DNA of 64,000 bases, taken from Arachnia propionica (GTDB taxonomy: Bacteria > Actinomycetota > Actinomycetes > Propionibacteriales > Propionibacteriaceae). The stretch is taken from the NCBI RefSeq assembly GCF_003932785.1, contig NZ_RQYT01000030.1, positions 1 through 64,000 on the forward strand, read 5' to 3'. Under the pieces are notes generated by a model. That model worked only from the letters and a program-made list of their open reading frames with translations, searched no databases and was not told the DNA's origin. Both the position numbers and the translations under genes were made by a program. Each line of letters begins with the position of its first letter. Position 1 is the stretch's first letter. This document shows positions 34,986 through 45,453 of the stretch, one piece after another.

Positions 34986-36868
34986 GCCAGTCCCGTCCAT
35001 TTCTGCGTCGGATCCATGATGGCGGCCCGCAGTCGCTGTGCCTGCCGGTACAGGTGATGGCGGCGGGTGGCCCGGACGTCCTCCAGGGCCCCGGCCACAT
35101 GGGTCAGCATCCGCTGTTCGAAGGCGGCGATCATCGCCTCCCGACCCGCTGCCGTCAGGTGGATGCCTCCCCTTCCGTCGATGTCCCGGCCGTGAGCCGC
35201 TGTGAGAGTGCCCCGTCGGGCCGCCGACATGACGACGTGATCCACGACGAGGGGGCGGAACTCCTCCATGAGGTCCAGCGCCAGGCTGGGGCGGGTGTCG
35301 TGGTCGGCGTGCAGGACTCCGATGTCGGGGTCCAGTCCCGTGGCGCGGATGGCGGTGACCGCCTCGCCGAGCAGCAGTGTGTAGAGGAACGACAGCGCCG
35401 CGTTCATCACATCCCGGGGTGGCTGGCGGGAACGCTCCTCGAACCGCAGCTCCTCCGGCAGCAGGGCCCCGAAGCGTGGCCAGTAGACCCGTGCCGCCGC
35501 CCCCTCCAGGCCCATCAGCTCGTCCCGGTTGGTGGCATCGGGGATCATCCGTCCCAGCGCCTGGATGTGATGGGTGACCTCGGCGGTGTGTTCCGCCTCA
35601 GCCCGTTTGGAGAACCGGCGCAGGAGGGTCACCTGGTGCCGCAGTTTCGCAGCGACGATCTCCCGGGCTATCTCCATCTCCCGTTCCGTGCCGTCGATGA
35701 GCAGCTGCGCCAGCAGGCGACTCCGCCTGGCCGGCCACGAGTCGTTGACGATGGCGCCCATGTAGCTGCCCCGTCTGGACGCCAGCAGAATGTCGATGTT
35801 GTTTCGCAGGGCCCAGCTCCGCGCCCAGGCGGAGATCCCGACAGCACCGAAACAGACGATCCGGGCGATGTCGCTGACCGGAGCCGACAGCAGTTCCTTG
35901 TCGCCGTGGACCACCTCGAGGCGCCCCTTCGACACCTGGATGCGGCTGCCCTGCCGCGCCACGTAGAGCACCTTCTTGTCGGGTTCCTGGATGCGTCCCT
36001 CCCCGGTCGCGGGAGGGTATCGGGGGCCGAACTCCTCCCCGAGGAACGCGAATCCCTCGTCGAAACTTGTGATCCCGGTCTTCTCGGCTCCGAGTTCCAT
36101 GCCGATTCCTTTCAGTGCAGCGGTGGCGACGCGGAGGGCCTCCGGTCCGTCGTCCGGCGAGTCGAGGCCGACGACGAGGTCGTCGGCGTAACGGACCACC
36201 GGGAACCCCGCATCCAGGAGGGCCTCGTCGAGGGGGGTGAGAGTGAGATTGGCCAGCATCGGGGACAGAGCGGCCCCTTGAGGGAGGCCCGGGAAGGGCA
36301 TCGTCCGGCCCTTCTGATCGCGGGTTCGCCGGTCCAACAGCAGCATCACGAGCTGGTGGATGAGCGGATCGTCGATCAGCCCGTCCAGCTGCCGTTTGAT
36401 GAGCGGCACCGGCAGCGAGGGAAAACAGTTGTGGACGTCGGTGCGCAGCACGTGTGTGCAGCCCTCCTCCCGGAACCGCACCACCTCGGCGACGGCGTCA
36501 GCGACGCCCAACCCGGGCCGGTACCCGTAGGCGGTGCTGCCGAACAGCGGATCAACGCGAGGGGTGAGGTGCTCAAGAATGGCCCGCTCCACGATGCGGT
36601 CCCTCACCGGCGGGATGTCCAGGAACCGCTGCCCGCCCTTCTTCGGAATCGCCACCCGGGTCAGGGTTCGCGGCTGATAGGAGCCATCCGAGAGCTCGAC
36701 GACCAGAGCTGCAAGATGCGTCTCCGCATCCTCGGCGAACCGCTCCACCCCGACGCTGAGATCCCCATCCTGGGCGTCCTTCCGCAGCACCCGCTCCCAG
36801 GCCTTGGTCAATGCGGGCAACTGCAGACAGAGCGGGAGTTCAAGGCCAGAAAGAACATCAGCGCTCAT
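34976..36868 (-). CDS. cas1: Reverse transcriptase-Cas1 fusion
   Basis: 630 aa from ATG 36868 with AAGGAGGA just upstream; the frame extends further into repeat DNA without coding character. Reverse transcriptase, residues about 65-285: FLDIPPVRDRIVERA, motif A with Asp144 (RTDVHNCF), GLPQGAALSP, and YADD at 227-230. Cas1, about 298-600: VLYVARQGSRI start, Glu455, His520 and Glu535/536 as metal ligands. All catalytic residues of both halves are present. No Cas6 domain is fused. Fusions of this kind allow spacer acquisition from RNA through cDNA in some type III systems. It lies between arrays 2 and 3 in the same orientation. Confidence 0.95.
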   Translation of the reverse strand: MSADVLSGLELPLCLQLPALTKAWERVLRKDAQDGDLSVGVERFAEDAETHLAALVVELSDGSYQPRTLTRVAIPKKGGQRFLDIPPVRDRIVERAILEHLTPRVDPLFGSTAYGYRPGLGVADAVAEVVRFREEGCTHVLRTDVHNCFPSLPVPLIKRQLDGLIDDPLIHQLVMLLLDRRTRDQKGRTMPFPGLPQGAALSPMLANLTLTPLDEALLDAGFPVVRYADDLVVGLDSPDDGPEALRVATAALKGIGMELGAEKTGITSFDEGFAFLGEEFGPRYPPATGEGRIQEPDKKVLYVARQGSRIQVSKGRLEVVHGDKELLSAPVSDIARIVCFGAVGISAWARSWALRNNIDILLASRRGSYMGAIVNDSWPARRSRLLAQLLIDGTEREMEIAREIVAAKLRHQVTLLRRFSKRAEAEHTAEVTHHIQALGRMIPDATNRDELMGLEGAAARVYWPRFGALLPEELRFEERSRQPPRDVMNAALSFLYTLLLGEAVTAIRATGLDPDIGVLHADHDTRPSLALDLMEEFRPLVVDHVVMSAARRGTLTAAHGRDIDGRGGIHLTAAGREAMIAAFEQRMLTHVAGALEDVRATRRHHLYRQAQRLRAAIMDPTQKWTGLAWR

Positions 36869-36957
36869 CCATCCTCCTTGACGGTCGTCATTGCTGTTTT
36901 CAATGTTCGGTTGTTTTTCCTGGGGTGAGGTCATGGTGGCCTGTGTGCGGTCCTGTC

Positions 36958-37082
36958 CTCCGCTGGTCGAGCCGAGGCCGGAGGCCTCGTGTCGAGACCT
37001 CTGGAACCGTTGGCCGGAATCCTCGCCGGGTCTCGACTCGGACGGCTCGCTGGCGTTCGCGGTCCGGCTCGACCAGCGGGGG
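36958..37082. repeat. Palindromic element abutting CRISPR array 3
   Basis: TCCGCTGGTCGAGCC to GGCTCGACCAGCGGGG, followed directly by the 22-nt right part of a CRISPR repeat. It lies between the RT-Cas1 start and the distal end of array 3, so the RT-Cas1 promoter must be within about 36869-36957 or in the element. Confidence 0.75.
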
Positions 37083-38013
37083 AAGGTTCGCGGGTGTTTC
37101 AGACCAGAAGTTATCCTTCCGGACATCGAACTGAGGACGTTTCAATCCGCTTTCCCGTTGGTCGAGCCGAGGCTGGAGGCCTCGTGTCGAGACCTCCGCA
37201 AGCATTCGCTGTAAACCTCGCCAGGTCTCGACTCGGACTGCTCGCTGGCGCTCGCGGTCCGGCTCGACCAGCGGGGGAAGGTTCGCGGGTGTTTCAGACC
37301 ATAGAGATTCCGATTTCAAGAATAACCTTCAGTTTCAATCCGCTTTGAGGTTCGCGGGTGTTTCAGACCTCACGATCATCTTCGTGGGCATGTTCTTCTC
37401 GGACCTGTTTCAATCCGCTTTGAGGTTCGCGGGTGTTTCAGACGGTCTTCGCCAAGATGGTGGAGGAAGAAGGCAGTTTCAATCCGCTTTGAGGTTCGCG
37501 GGTGTTTCAGACTCGACGACTGTTGCGGCACGCTGGCCACGGTGACCATGTTTCAATCCGCTTTGAGGTTCGCGGGTGTTTCAGACGACACCGAATACGG
37601 CGGCTATTTCACCATGACGTTTCAATCCGCTTTGAGGTTCGCGGGTGTTTCAGACACGGGAAGGCCTGGGTCACCTTGTCTTTCCCGTTGTTTCAATCCG
37701 CTTTGAGGTTCGCGGGTGTTTCAGACGGTCCGCGCTGGACACCCAGGCGGTGTGGTGATGTTTCAATCCGCTTTGAGGTTCGCGGGTGTTTCAGACTCGC
37801 CCAGGCAATCTGGTCCCATTGCTGGGACCTCAGTTTCAATCCGCTTTGAGGTTCGCGGGTGTTTCAGACCGTCCCTAGCGAGGCGCACGCCTAGGAATCT
37901 GGGGGGTTTCAATCCGCTTTGAGGTTCGCGGGTGTTTCAGACAAGGCCCGTATCAGTCGCCTGAACGGCGACTGGAGTTTCAATCCGCTTTGAGGTTCGC
38001 GGGTGTTTCAGAC
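37083..38013 (-). CRISPR. CRISPR array 3
   Basis: Ten intact repeats (37332 to 38013, all of the CTTTGAGG variant), one repeat split by a 124-bp element (37139-37299) and a 22-nt half repeat at 37083. Eleven spacers of 32-38 nt. Leader on the right. Several spacers contain perfect inverted repeats, for example ACGGGAA/TTCCCGT (37656-37688) and GGTCCC/GGGACC (37812-37829). Confidence 0.97.
37154..37277. mobile_element. Palindromic element inserted in a CRISPR repeat (array 3)
   Basis: 124 bp, nearly identical to the insert at 28890-29014, including the central CCTCCGCAA and CATTCGCTGTAAACCTC segments. It splits a repeat at the same 15|22 point. Confidence 0.85.
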
Positions 38014-38200
38014 CCTACCCCTCTGGGGGGCCTGATGACAAGGGGGTTTGCGAGGCCGTTGCACACTTGACCGGTCTCGGGCGTGTCGCGGGCGGCTCCA
38101 GAGGGTCGAAATCGGGTGTTTGGCCTTGTCAGGTCGCATGCACACCTGAGGCCATTTTTCGTCATCTCGTTGCCACCCCTTCCGGGGGTGTCGCCAAACC
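38014..38200 (-). promoter_or_regulatory. Leader of CRISPR array 3
   Basis: Homologous to the other leaders with more substitutions. The TTGTCA, 18 nt, TAGGGT pair is kept. The last 13 codons of cas6 lie within it. Confidence 0.85.
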
Positions 38201-39046
38201 TGGGCGCGACACCTCCAGGGCCCCGGCTCCCCAGGTGGTCTTGGCCCCCACGCCGATGAGTTCACCCGCCTGGAGGAGCAGGTCGATGAGGCGGCGGGTC
38301 TCCTCGGGGCCCGATGCGGCCCATTCGATCTCCCCGACCGCCAGGGCGACCTCGCGGGCCCGACCGTTGCGGCCCTCCCGCCAGCTGCGGGTGGCGAGGT
38401 CGATCCGGCAGGGGGCGACGGCCCGGATGGCCTCCCGCATCGCTGACGTGTCCGGCTCCCAGCCCCACACCTGGGCCAGACGGCGCCGGATGCTGTTCAG
38501 CACCGCCTCGGGGGAGGGCCACGGCATGCAGATGTCACCACGTTTGAACGTCACCCCGGTCGGGAACTGGAGCGTCCACCTCCTGCAGGGGGCGCCGACC
38601 AGCTGCTCCAACCTGGCGGAACCCACCTCCCGGAGCCCCGTCACGAGCAGGGCCACCTGCCCCAGCCGCTCCGCACGGCCGAGGAACAGGCGCTTGACCA
38701 GTACAGACGACAACTCGTCCCGGAGCAGAGCCAGCCGGATGCCCAGTGTGTCCGGGGTGGAGCGCCGCCAACGCACCCAGTAGTCGTGTCTCCCGTGGTG
38801 CGATTCCCCGTCGGGGTCGAGATCATTGCTGTGCAACCATGACGACGTCAGCGAATGGACCCCGGCAGGGGAAGGGGCCAGTGAGTGATCCTGACCCGGC
38901 AGCACCTTCAGGGTCACCTCCCACTGCCGCACCCGTCCTGGAGGCAGAGCGAGCCAACCCCTGCGTTCCCGGGAGCGGCCCGGGAGCAGCCGAAGCGGAG
39001 CCGGTGGCAGCGTCGCCCCGTGCAACACCAGGGGACTGTTCACCAT
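38162..39046 (-). CDS. cas6: Cas6 pre-crRNA endoribonuclease
   Basis: 294 aa from ATG 39046 behind GGGGGAGGAG, overlapping the TIR-SAVED stop by 7 nt. The C-terminal glycine-rich segment LIGVGAKTTWGAGALEV is the hallmark of Cas6, which cuts the repeat to leave an 8-nt ATTGAAAC handle; the repeats here end in exactly that. N-terminal RAMP fold with LHGATLPPAPLRLLPG. The last residues (GLATPPEGVATR) are encoded inside the array 3 leader. As the only Cas6 in the window it presumably serves all four arrays. Confidence 0.87.
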   Translation of the reverse strand: MVNSPLVLHGATLPPAPLRLLPGRSRERRGWLALPPGRVRQWEVTLKVLPGQDHSLAPSPAGVHSLTSSWLHSNDLDPDGESHHGRHDYWVRWRRSTPDTLGIRLALLRDELSSVLVKRLFLGRAERLGQVALLVTGLREVGSARLEQLVGAPCRRWTLQFPTGVTFKRGDICMPWPSPEAVLNSIRRRLAQVWGWEPDTSAMREAIRAVAPCRIDLATRSWREGRNGRAREVALAVGEIEWAASGPEETRRLIDLLLQAGELIGVGAKTTWGAGALEVSRPGLATPPEGVATR

Positions 39047-40926
39047 GTCGTCTCCTCCCCCTGAAGCCACTGCAGATACGGCCTCGCCTCGTCCGAGACG
39101 GATGGAAAACTCCCCAGCCCTCGGCACCCGCGCTGCGTCCCCCGCTCATCCCGAACCTCGTCCATGGGGAAGAAGAAGTCGCCGCGACGTGCTGCGGCGG
39201 CGCTGATACGGGACACGATGAACCCTGTTCCCGCCTCGTCGTCGGGAACTCCGGTGAGAGGCCCCGGCTCCAGCCGGGTGTGAGGCACTTCCAGGCCATC
39301 AACCCGAAGCGGCTCCTGTGGGACCCGCCGATCCGAGCGACGGACCCAGTCCCGCCCCTGCTCGGGCCCCTCCCAGACGCGAACCACCTCATCGCCCCGG
39401 TACAGCGTCACGTCATGAGGGGTGAGGTTGATCAGGCGGTTCAGATCCCCGCAGCCGCCACCCTGCCCCGCCACGCGGGCCAGCGGGAATGCGCCACCGG
39501 GGGCCGTCGTGCCGACCGGAACATACTCACTTCGTCTCCCGTCGTCGTACCAGGCGAACTCGTGGACCTGAACGGCGACGGTGTTGCAGTGCCGTGCCGT
39601 CAACGCGGCCAGCGGTGCGCTGCCCGAGATGCTCAGATGCACCGGCCCCAGCCGCGACAAAAGACGGATCACCGCCCCCAGCATTCGGGCCAGGTTCTCG
39701 CCCTCCTCCGGCGGCACCCAGGACCGCCCCGCCCGGTCCCGGGGGCCGGTCACATTGAGGACGATGGTGGGGGCGTCACCGAGACGCGCCGCCAGATCTG
39801 CCACCGGTGCAGGATTGTGAGGCCTTGTCGCCAGGTGCACGACCACCCCCCGGCCAGGCTGCTTCCCCGCGAACAGCTCCTTGACCGCATCCTCGGTCGG
39901 AATCCGATCAGGGGTGATCTCGACCGGGGCTGACGCGTCGACCCTCATGGACAGCGAGGAACGCAGCGGATCAGGGGAGGGAAGCGACCGCCACACCCTC
40001 CCCGGTTCGTAGGAGTCCAGCCAGGAGAACTCCTTGATCCCACGTGCTTCAGGGAGCGCTGTCCCCAGCACCCAGGCGACGCTCGGATGACATCCTCCCG
40101 AGAAGGACACCTTGGTGATGCCCCTGTTGTGCACGGCGTCGATGATGAGAGGGAGGGTCAGCTGCAGGCAGCGGTAGTCCAGCTCGGCTGGGAGCCGGTT
40201 CTCCGGGTTCTGCCGCAACCGGATGGTCAGGTCGGCGTCCCGTCGAGCGGCTCGGGATGCCTCATCGCTGTTCGGCACCGGCCGCGTCTGAACCGCGATG
40301 TTCACCTCCTGATCCAGCAGGTGCGGACGTCGGGCGCGAAGTCGATGACGCAGCAGATCCCGCAGCAGCATGGGAAGCTCCGACACCGCCGGGACATCCG
40401 AGCTCCCTGCCAGCAGGCCGTATTGTTTCGCGTTCCGCAACAGATGGCTCTCGGCCCGATCCCGGGTCAGCGGCCCCTTCGCGACGCGTCGACGACGGTG
40501 GGACGTCCGGGCGTCGGAGGTGAGGCCCAGCAGCCGGTCGGGGGCGTCAACATCGAACCCTGACCGGCCCTCGGCGGAGTCGCGGATCGTGTTGACGACG
40601 TAGAGGCGGAACCGCCGCGGATCGTTGCGCAGCATCCGCTGCAGATGCGGTACCTCGTACCTGCGCACGAAATCGCTGTGCGCGAGCTCCGGTGTGACGA
40701 TGAGGATGCCCGCGCTGATCCCGTCCTCCATGGCCTCCCGGACGGACCGCGCCACGTCGCCCGCCGGGAGGTCGGCGAGATCCCGCCACGGGATGATCCC
40801 GCCACACCGGAGGAAGGTCTCCACGAAGTTGGCGATCCACGTGCCGTCGCTCTGCCGATACGAGATGAACACCGGCCCGTCGCGACGACCCAGATGGCGA
40901 CCGGTGCGGGTGCCGCTAGCCATCAT
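39040..40926 (-). CDS. TIR-SAVED effector with an added C-terminal domain
   Basis: 628 aa; ATG 40926 lies within the end of cmr6, after GAAGGGG. TIR domain (about 17-110): PVFISYRQSDG, then WRDLADLPAGD and VREAMEDG. SAVED domain (about 245-475): GITKVSFSGG, VVVHLATRP, and the typical VHLSISGSAPLAAL...VQVHEFAWYD. SAVED senses cyclic oligonucleotides and TIR cleaves NAD+, so the protein should be switched on by the cyclic oligoadenylate made by Cas10. A further domain (about 485-600; LINLTPHDVTLYRG ... GFIVSRISAAAARRGDFFFP) resembles small phage- and actinobacterium-borne proteins with an NLTPHxV start; its role here is unknown. It is embedded in the cmr operon. Confidence 0.87.
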   Translation of the reverse strand: MMASGTRTGRHLGRRDGPVFISYRQSDGTWIANFVETFLRCGGIIPWRDLADLPAGDVARSVREAMEDGISAGILIVTPELAHSDFVRRYEVPHLQRMLRNDPRRFRLYVVNTIRDSAEGRSGFDVDAPDRLLGLTSDARTSHRRRRVAKGPLTRDRAESHLLRNAKQYGLLAGSSDVPAVSELPMLLRDLLRHRLRARRPHLLDQEVNIAVQTRPVPNSDEASRAARRDADLTIRLRQNPENRLPAELDYRCLQLTLPLIIDAVHNRGITKVSFSGGCHPSVAWVLGTALPEARGIKEFSWLDSYEPGRVWRSLPSPDPLRSSLSMRVDASAPVEITPDRIPTEDAVKELFAGKQPGRGVVVHLATRPHNPAPVADLAARLGDAPTIVLNVTGPRDRAGRSWVPPEEGENLARMLGAVIRLLSRLGPVHLSISGSAPLAALTARHCNTVAVQVHEFAWYDDGRRSEYVPVGTTAPGGAFPLARVAGQGGGCGDLNRLINLTPHDVTLYRGDEVVRVWEGPEQGRDWVRRSDRRVPQEPLRVDGLEVPHTRLEPGPLTGVPDDEAGTGFIVSRISAAAARRGDFFFPMDEVRDERGTQRGCRGLGSFPSVSDEARPYLQWLQGEETTW

Positions 40927-41644
40927 GTCCACCCCTTCCCACCGGTGCGACGGTGAAGCGTCCGTACCCGGAACTGGTCATGCCCCCCAGGCCGAGCTTC
41001 TGCAGGCCGAAGGTCAGGATGGTCATCGCGGCCTCGGCCCAGTCCTGGCTCTCCGGGCAGTCCAACGTCACGAGGAAGCGGGTGCCCTGCGGGACGACGA
41101 GGAACTGGATCGGAACCGGATCCTGTGAGTCATCCGGTGCTGTCCCGCCCTGCGACGAGTAGTAGTTGCCCGCGTGCGGGGTCATCACGTCCAGCTTGAA
41201 CAAGGGCGCCTCCGCATCGGGGAGCAGCCAGCCGTCGTTGAAGTTCACGTAGCCTCGGGACTCGGTGGTGCCGAACATCACCTCCGACTCCAGCTCGGAC
41301 AGTCCGAACGTGGCCGCCGCCCGCAACGCCAGTCCCTTCAATGCCGAGCCCGGCAGGTACGGAACCCCCCAGGTGCCGTGCAGGGTCAACCCGTTCTCCA
41401 TCGGCGAGAAGCTGCCCGTCCCGATGGCGAGGGAACTCTTCGTCGTCGCCCAGCGCTGCGTCACACCCGGAAGCTCAGCGGACATCCGCGACCACCGTCG
41501 AGCAGCGACCGCGTAGGCCCGAGGGGAGGACAATGTGGTGAACGGCTCCAGCTGATCCAGCCAGGTGCTGCCCTCAGGAGGTGGATCCACTGTCGCCAGG
41601 GCGATGCCCGCGTGCTGGCATCGCGCCACATCCGATGCCTTCAT
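40916..41644 (-). CDS. cmr6: Cmr6, type III-B RAMP subunit
   Basis: 242 aa; ATG 41644 overlaps the cmr5 stop (TGATG). The motif VPYLPGSALKGLAL and the C-terminal LGLGGMTSSGYGRF are typical of Cmr6 (Cas7 family), which caps the 3' end of the crRNA filament. Order and overlaps place it directly before the TIR-SAVED gene. Confidence 0.93.
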   Translation of the reverse strand: MKASDVARCQHAGIALATVDPPPEGSTWLDQLEPFTTLSSPRAYAVAARRWSRMSAELPGVTQRWATTKSSLAIGTGSFSPMENGLTLHGTWGVPYLPGSALKGLALRAAATFGLSELESEVMFGTTESRGYVNFNDGWLLPDAEAPLFKLDVMTPHAGNYYSSQGGTAPDDSQDPVPIQFLVVPQGTRFLVTLDCPESQDWAEAAMTILTFGLQKLGLGGMTSSGYGRFTVAPVGRGGHDG

Positions 41645-42042
41645 CACGCCCCCTCCCCGTCGTCGTCACCGCCGGACTCCACCTTGAGGATGGACACCGC
41701 GAAGCGGCGCATCATCGCCCAGGTGTGCAGCACCTCGTGGGTCCAGGCCATGAGCTTCAGGGCGTCCTGCTGCCTCGTCAGAGCCGACACAACGCCCGAC
41801 TCGTCCAGCTTCAGGATCCGGGCCACGTCCGCGAGGATGGCCCGGTGCGCCTTCGCACGCTCATCCGAACCGGTGCTCTTGCTGCTGATGAACAGGACGG
41901 CGGCGAGCAGCCCACCCTGCATCACCATCATCGGGAACCGGTGGCACAGTCGGCCGTACACCGTCGCCTCCGCCCGATTCAGCCGGGAACTGACCAAGTC
42001 ATGGGCCAGTGTGATGCGCTGCTGGGACAGGGTCTCGATCAT
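41644..42042 (-). CDS. cmr5: Cmr5, type III-B small subunit
   Basis: 132 aa from ATG 42042, one base overlapping the cmr4 stop. Small all-helical protein (MIETLSQQRITLAHDLV ... DALKLMAWTHEVLHTWAMM), the size and position of Cmr5 (Cas11 family), which lines the target-RNA channel. Confidence 0.9.
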   Translation of the reverse strand: MIETLSQQRITLAHDLVSSRLNRAEATVYGRLCHRFPMMVMQGGLLAAVLFISSKSTGSDERAKAHRAILADVARILKLDESGVVSALTRQQDALKLMAWTHEVLHTWAMMRRFAVSILKVESGGDDDGEGA

Positions 42043-42857
42043 CACGCCTCCTCGGCCGCCGTCGTCAACACCAGGCCACGCCCGACGGTTCCCTTGCCGC
42101 CGACCCGTCGCAGCTGCTGCGGCCGGAACACGTCCGCGTCGGAGCTGCGACCACAGATCACGAAACTCGTCAGCAGCGACTCGGCGGGGATGCACTCCTC
42201 CCACCACAGGGCGCCGTGCTGCACGGTCTTCGAGTTCGGATCCAGCCGCACATGCGGGGAGATGTCGAGGCTCGTCTCGCACAGGAACGAGAACACCTGA
42301 TCGCTGACCACGCAGAGCCGTTCGGCGATGTTGCTGCGGTCCTCGTCCGAGAAACCACCCAACAGGACATCCGAGTACCGGCGGAGTTGCTCGACGGAGC
42401 CGGTCTGTCGCAGCCGGTAGTCGCGCAGCTGCACATGCCCTGCGGTCACGAGTCGCTCCGGGGCGATGACGCCGTCCTCGGTCACCGTGATCGGGGGCAG
42501 TTCGCCCTGGCCGGGAAGCAGGGAGGCGCGGTCCCTGCGCAGCCGGTAGAGCACGACAGGGCAGGTCACCAGGGCAAAGGTCCCCTTGAAGGAGGGAACC
42601 GCCAGGGCGAACAGTCGGGCATCCGTGAAGGTCACCTCCCCCTGCTTCTCGAGCGTTCCGTAGCGGGCGTTGGCGGTCTCGTCGTAGACGCCGTCCCGGA
42701 AACCGCCCTTGATGCCCGATGCGGGAAGGATCGGGAATCCCGTGGCGGCCTCCCGCGCCACCGGCAGGTCGACGAGGCCGCCGCCGTCCTGCCCAGTGCC
42801 GACGTGCAGCGGCGTGATCGCCTGCCAGACGAGGTTGAGGGTCACCTGTTCAGTCAT
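42042..42857 (-). CDS. cmr4: Cmr4, type III-B backbone nuclease subunit
   Basis: 271 aa from ATG 42857. N-terminal TPLHVGTGQDGG, then FPILPASGIKGGFRD, and the C-terminal GGKGTVGRGLV glycine loop are Cmr4 (Cas7) features. This subunit forms the crRNA-binding backbone and cuts target RNA. The acidic residue expected early in the protein is present as VGTGQDGGGLVDLP, though I cannot assign the catalytic Asp firmly. Confidence 0.93.
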   Translation of the reverse strand: MTEQVTLNLVWQAITPLHVGTGQDGGGLVDLPVAREAATGFPILPASGIKGGFRDGVYDETANARYGTLEKQGEVTFTDARLFALAVPSFKGTFALVTCPVVLYRLRRDRASLLPGQGELPPITVTEDGVIAPERLVTAGHVQLRDYRLRQTGSVEQLRRYSDVLLGGFSDEDRSNIAERLCVVSDQVFSFLCETSLDISPHVRLDPNSKTVQHGALWWEECIPAESLLTSFVICGRSSDADVFRPQQLRRVGGKGTVGRGLVLTTAAEEA

Positions 42858-42862
42858 TGTGT

Positions 42863-43941
42863 TCACACTCCCCAAAGAGCGACGCCGAATCCGTCGCGAC
42901 GGTCCTGTTCGTTGTCAGAGATGCTGCTCAGCCACAGGGCGGACAGCTCGTCGGGGCTGAGGGGCCGATCGAGCTGGATGAAATAGACGCTCCCGGACGG
43001 AGCCAGACGTCGTGCCGGTTTGGGGGCGCGCGTCACATGGTCCCAGCCGCTGACAGTCTCGGGGCTGCCGACGGCGGCAGCGATGAGACGGGGGTTGGCG
43101 GCTGCCAGAGACGAATCCGTGAGCAGCCACTGGGGTCGCCAGCCCTGGTTGAAGGCTGCTGGGCTCGTCAGGAGGCAGCGCAGCGTGGTTGCCTGCAGGA
43201 GGGCGTCCCGCAGCTCCGCATCCGGTTGTGGCAGGTGACCATCCAGCGGCCCCAGGATCACGGGCCGGGACTCGCCGCCGAAACGGGCGACCCCCGTCGG
43301 TTGCTCCGTGGCGGCCACGACGAGCTCGAACTGGGTCAGGTCGGTGGTGGAGCGGCCATCTTCCCAGGCCCGGAACTCCACCGTGAAGAGCATCCCGTCC
43401 GCCACCGCCCGTCGTTTCGGGTCGATGGCCACCTGAACCCGCTCATCCACCGGAGGCGACGGGGCCATCGAGGGGATCACGGTCTCGCCCCTCAGCCAGC
43501 GCAGCACATCCGACCAGCGCCACATGTCGTACCCGGGGAGGGGCTTGCCCCGCGAGTCATCGGCAAGGACGGCCAGGCCCGTGGGAAGGTTGGTGCCCTC
43601 GCCCTCGTCGAGAGGGCAGGGGGCGAGCTTCGCGGTCCGGAGCGAGTCGCCGTCGCAGTGGACGACGGCGTCCCTCGGGGCGGGCAGAAGGTACTCGCGC
43701 GTGTCCCCGTGAAGGATCCTCAACCCGTGAAAACCCACGGAGATGCCTCGCGCCCGTTCAGGGACTCCCGGTTGCGACCAGTCCCAGCCGTGCTGATCGC
43801 CATGGGCGGTGCGAATGAGCCCTGCCACCACCGAGGGGGGCGGCACGACGGGGCCGCGCGCGCGGCTCTCGTCCGAGTCGGCAGAAAACGGTCTGCCGTC
43901 CCGAAACAGCAGCGGTGTGAGACTGGTGACCTTGGTCAGCT

Positions 43942-43945
<4 letters not shown>
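42863..43945 (-). CDS. cmr3: Cmr3, type III-B Cas5-like subunit
   Basis: 360 aa, ATG 43945 overlapping the cas10 stop (ATGA) with AAGGAGGGGG upstream. FRDGRPFSAD and VVPPPSVVAGLIRTA near the N-terminus and the glycine-rich C-terminus DGFGVALWGV fit Cmr3, which holds the 5' handle of the crRNA. Confidence 0.92.

Positions 43946-45445
<1,500 letters not shown>

Positions 45446-45453
<8 letters not shown>

Noticed and set aside
36869-37126. N-terminal extension of RT-Cas1 through the palindromic element
   Set aside because: The extra 86 codons translate repeat DNA (part of the GGTCGAGCC element and a CRISPR half-repeat); the ribosome-binding site marks ATG 36868.
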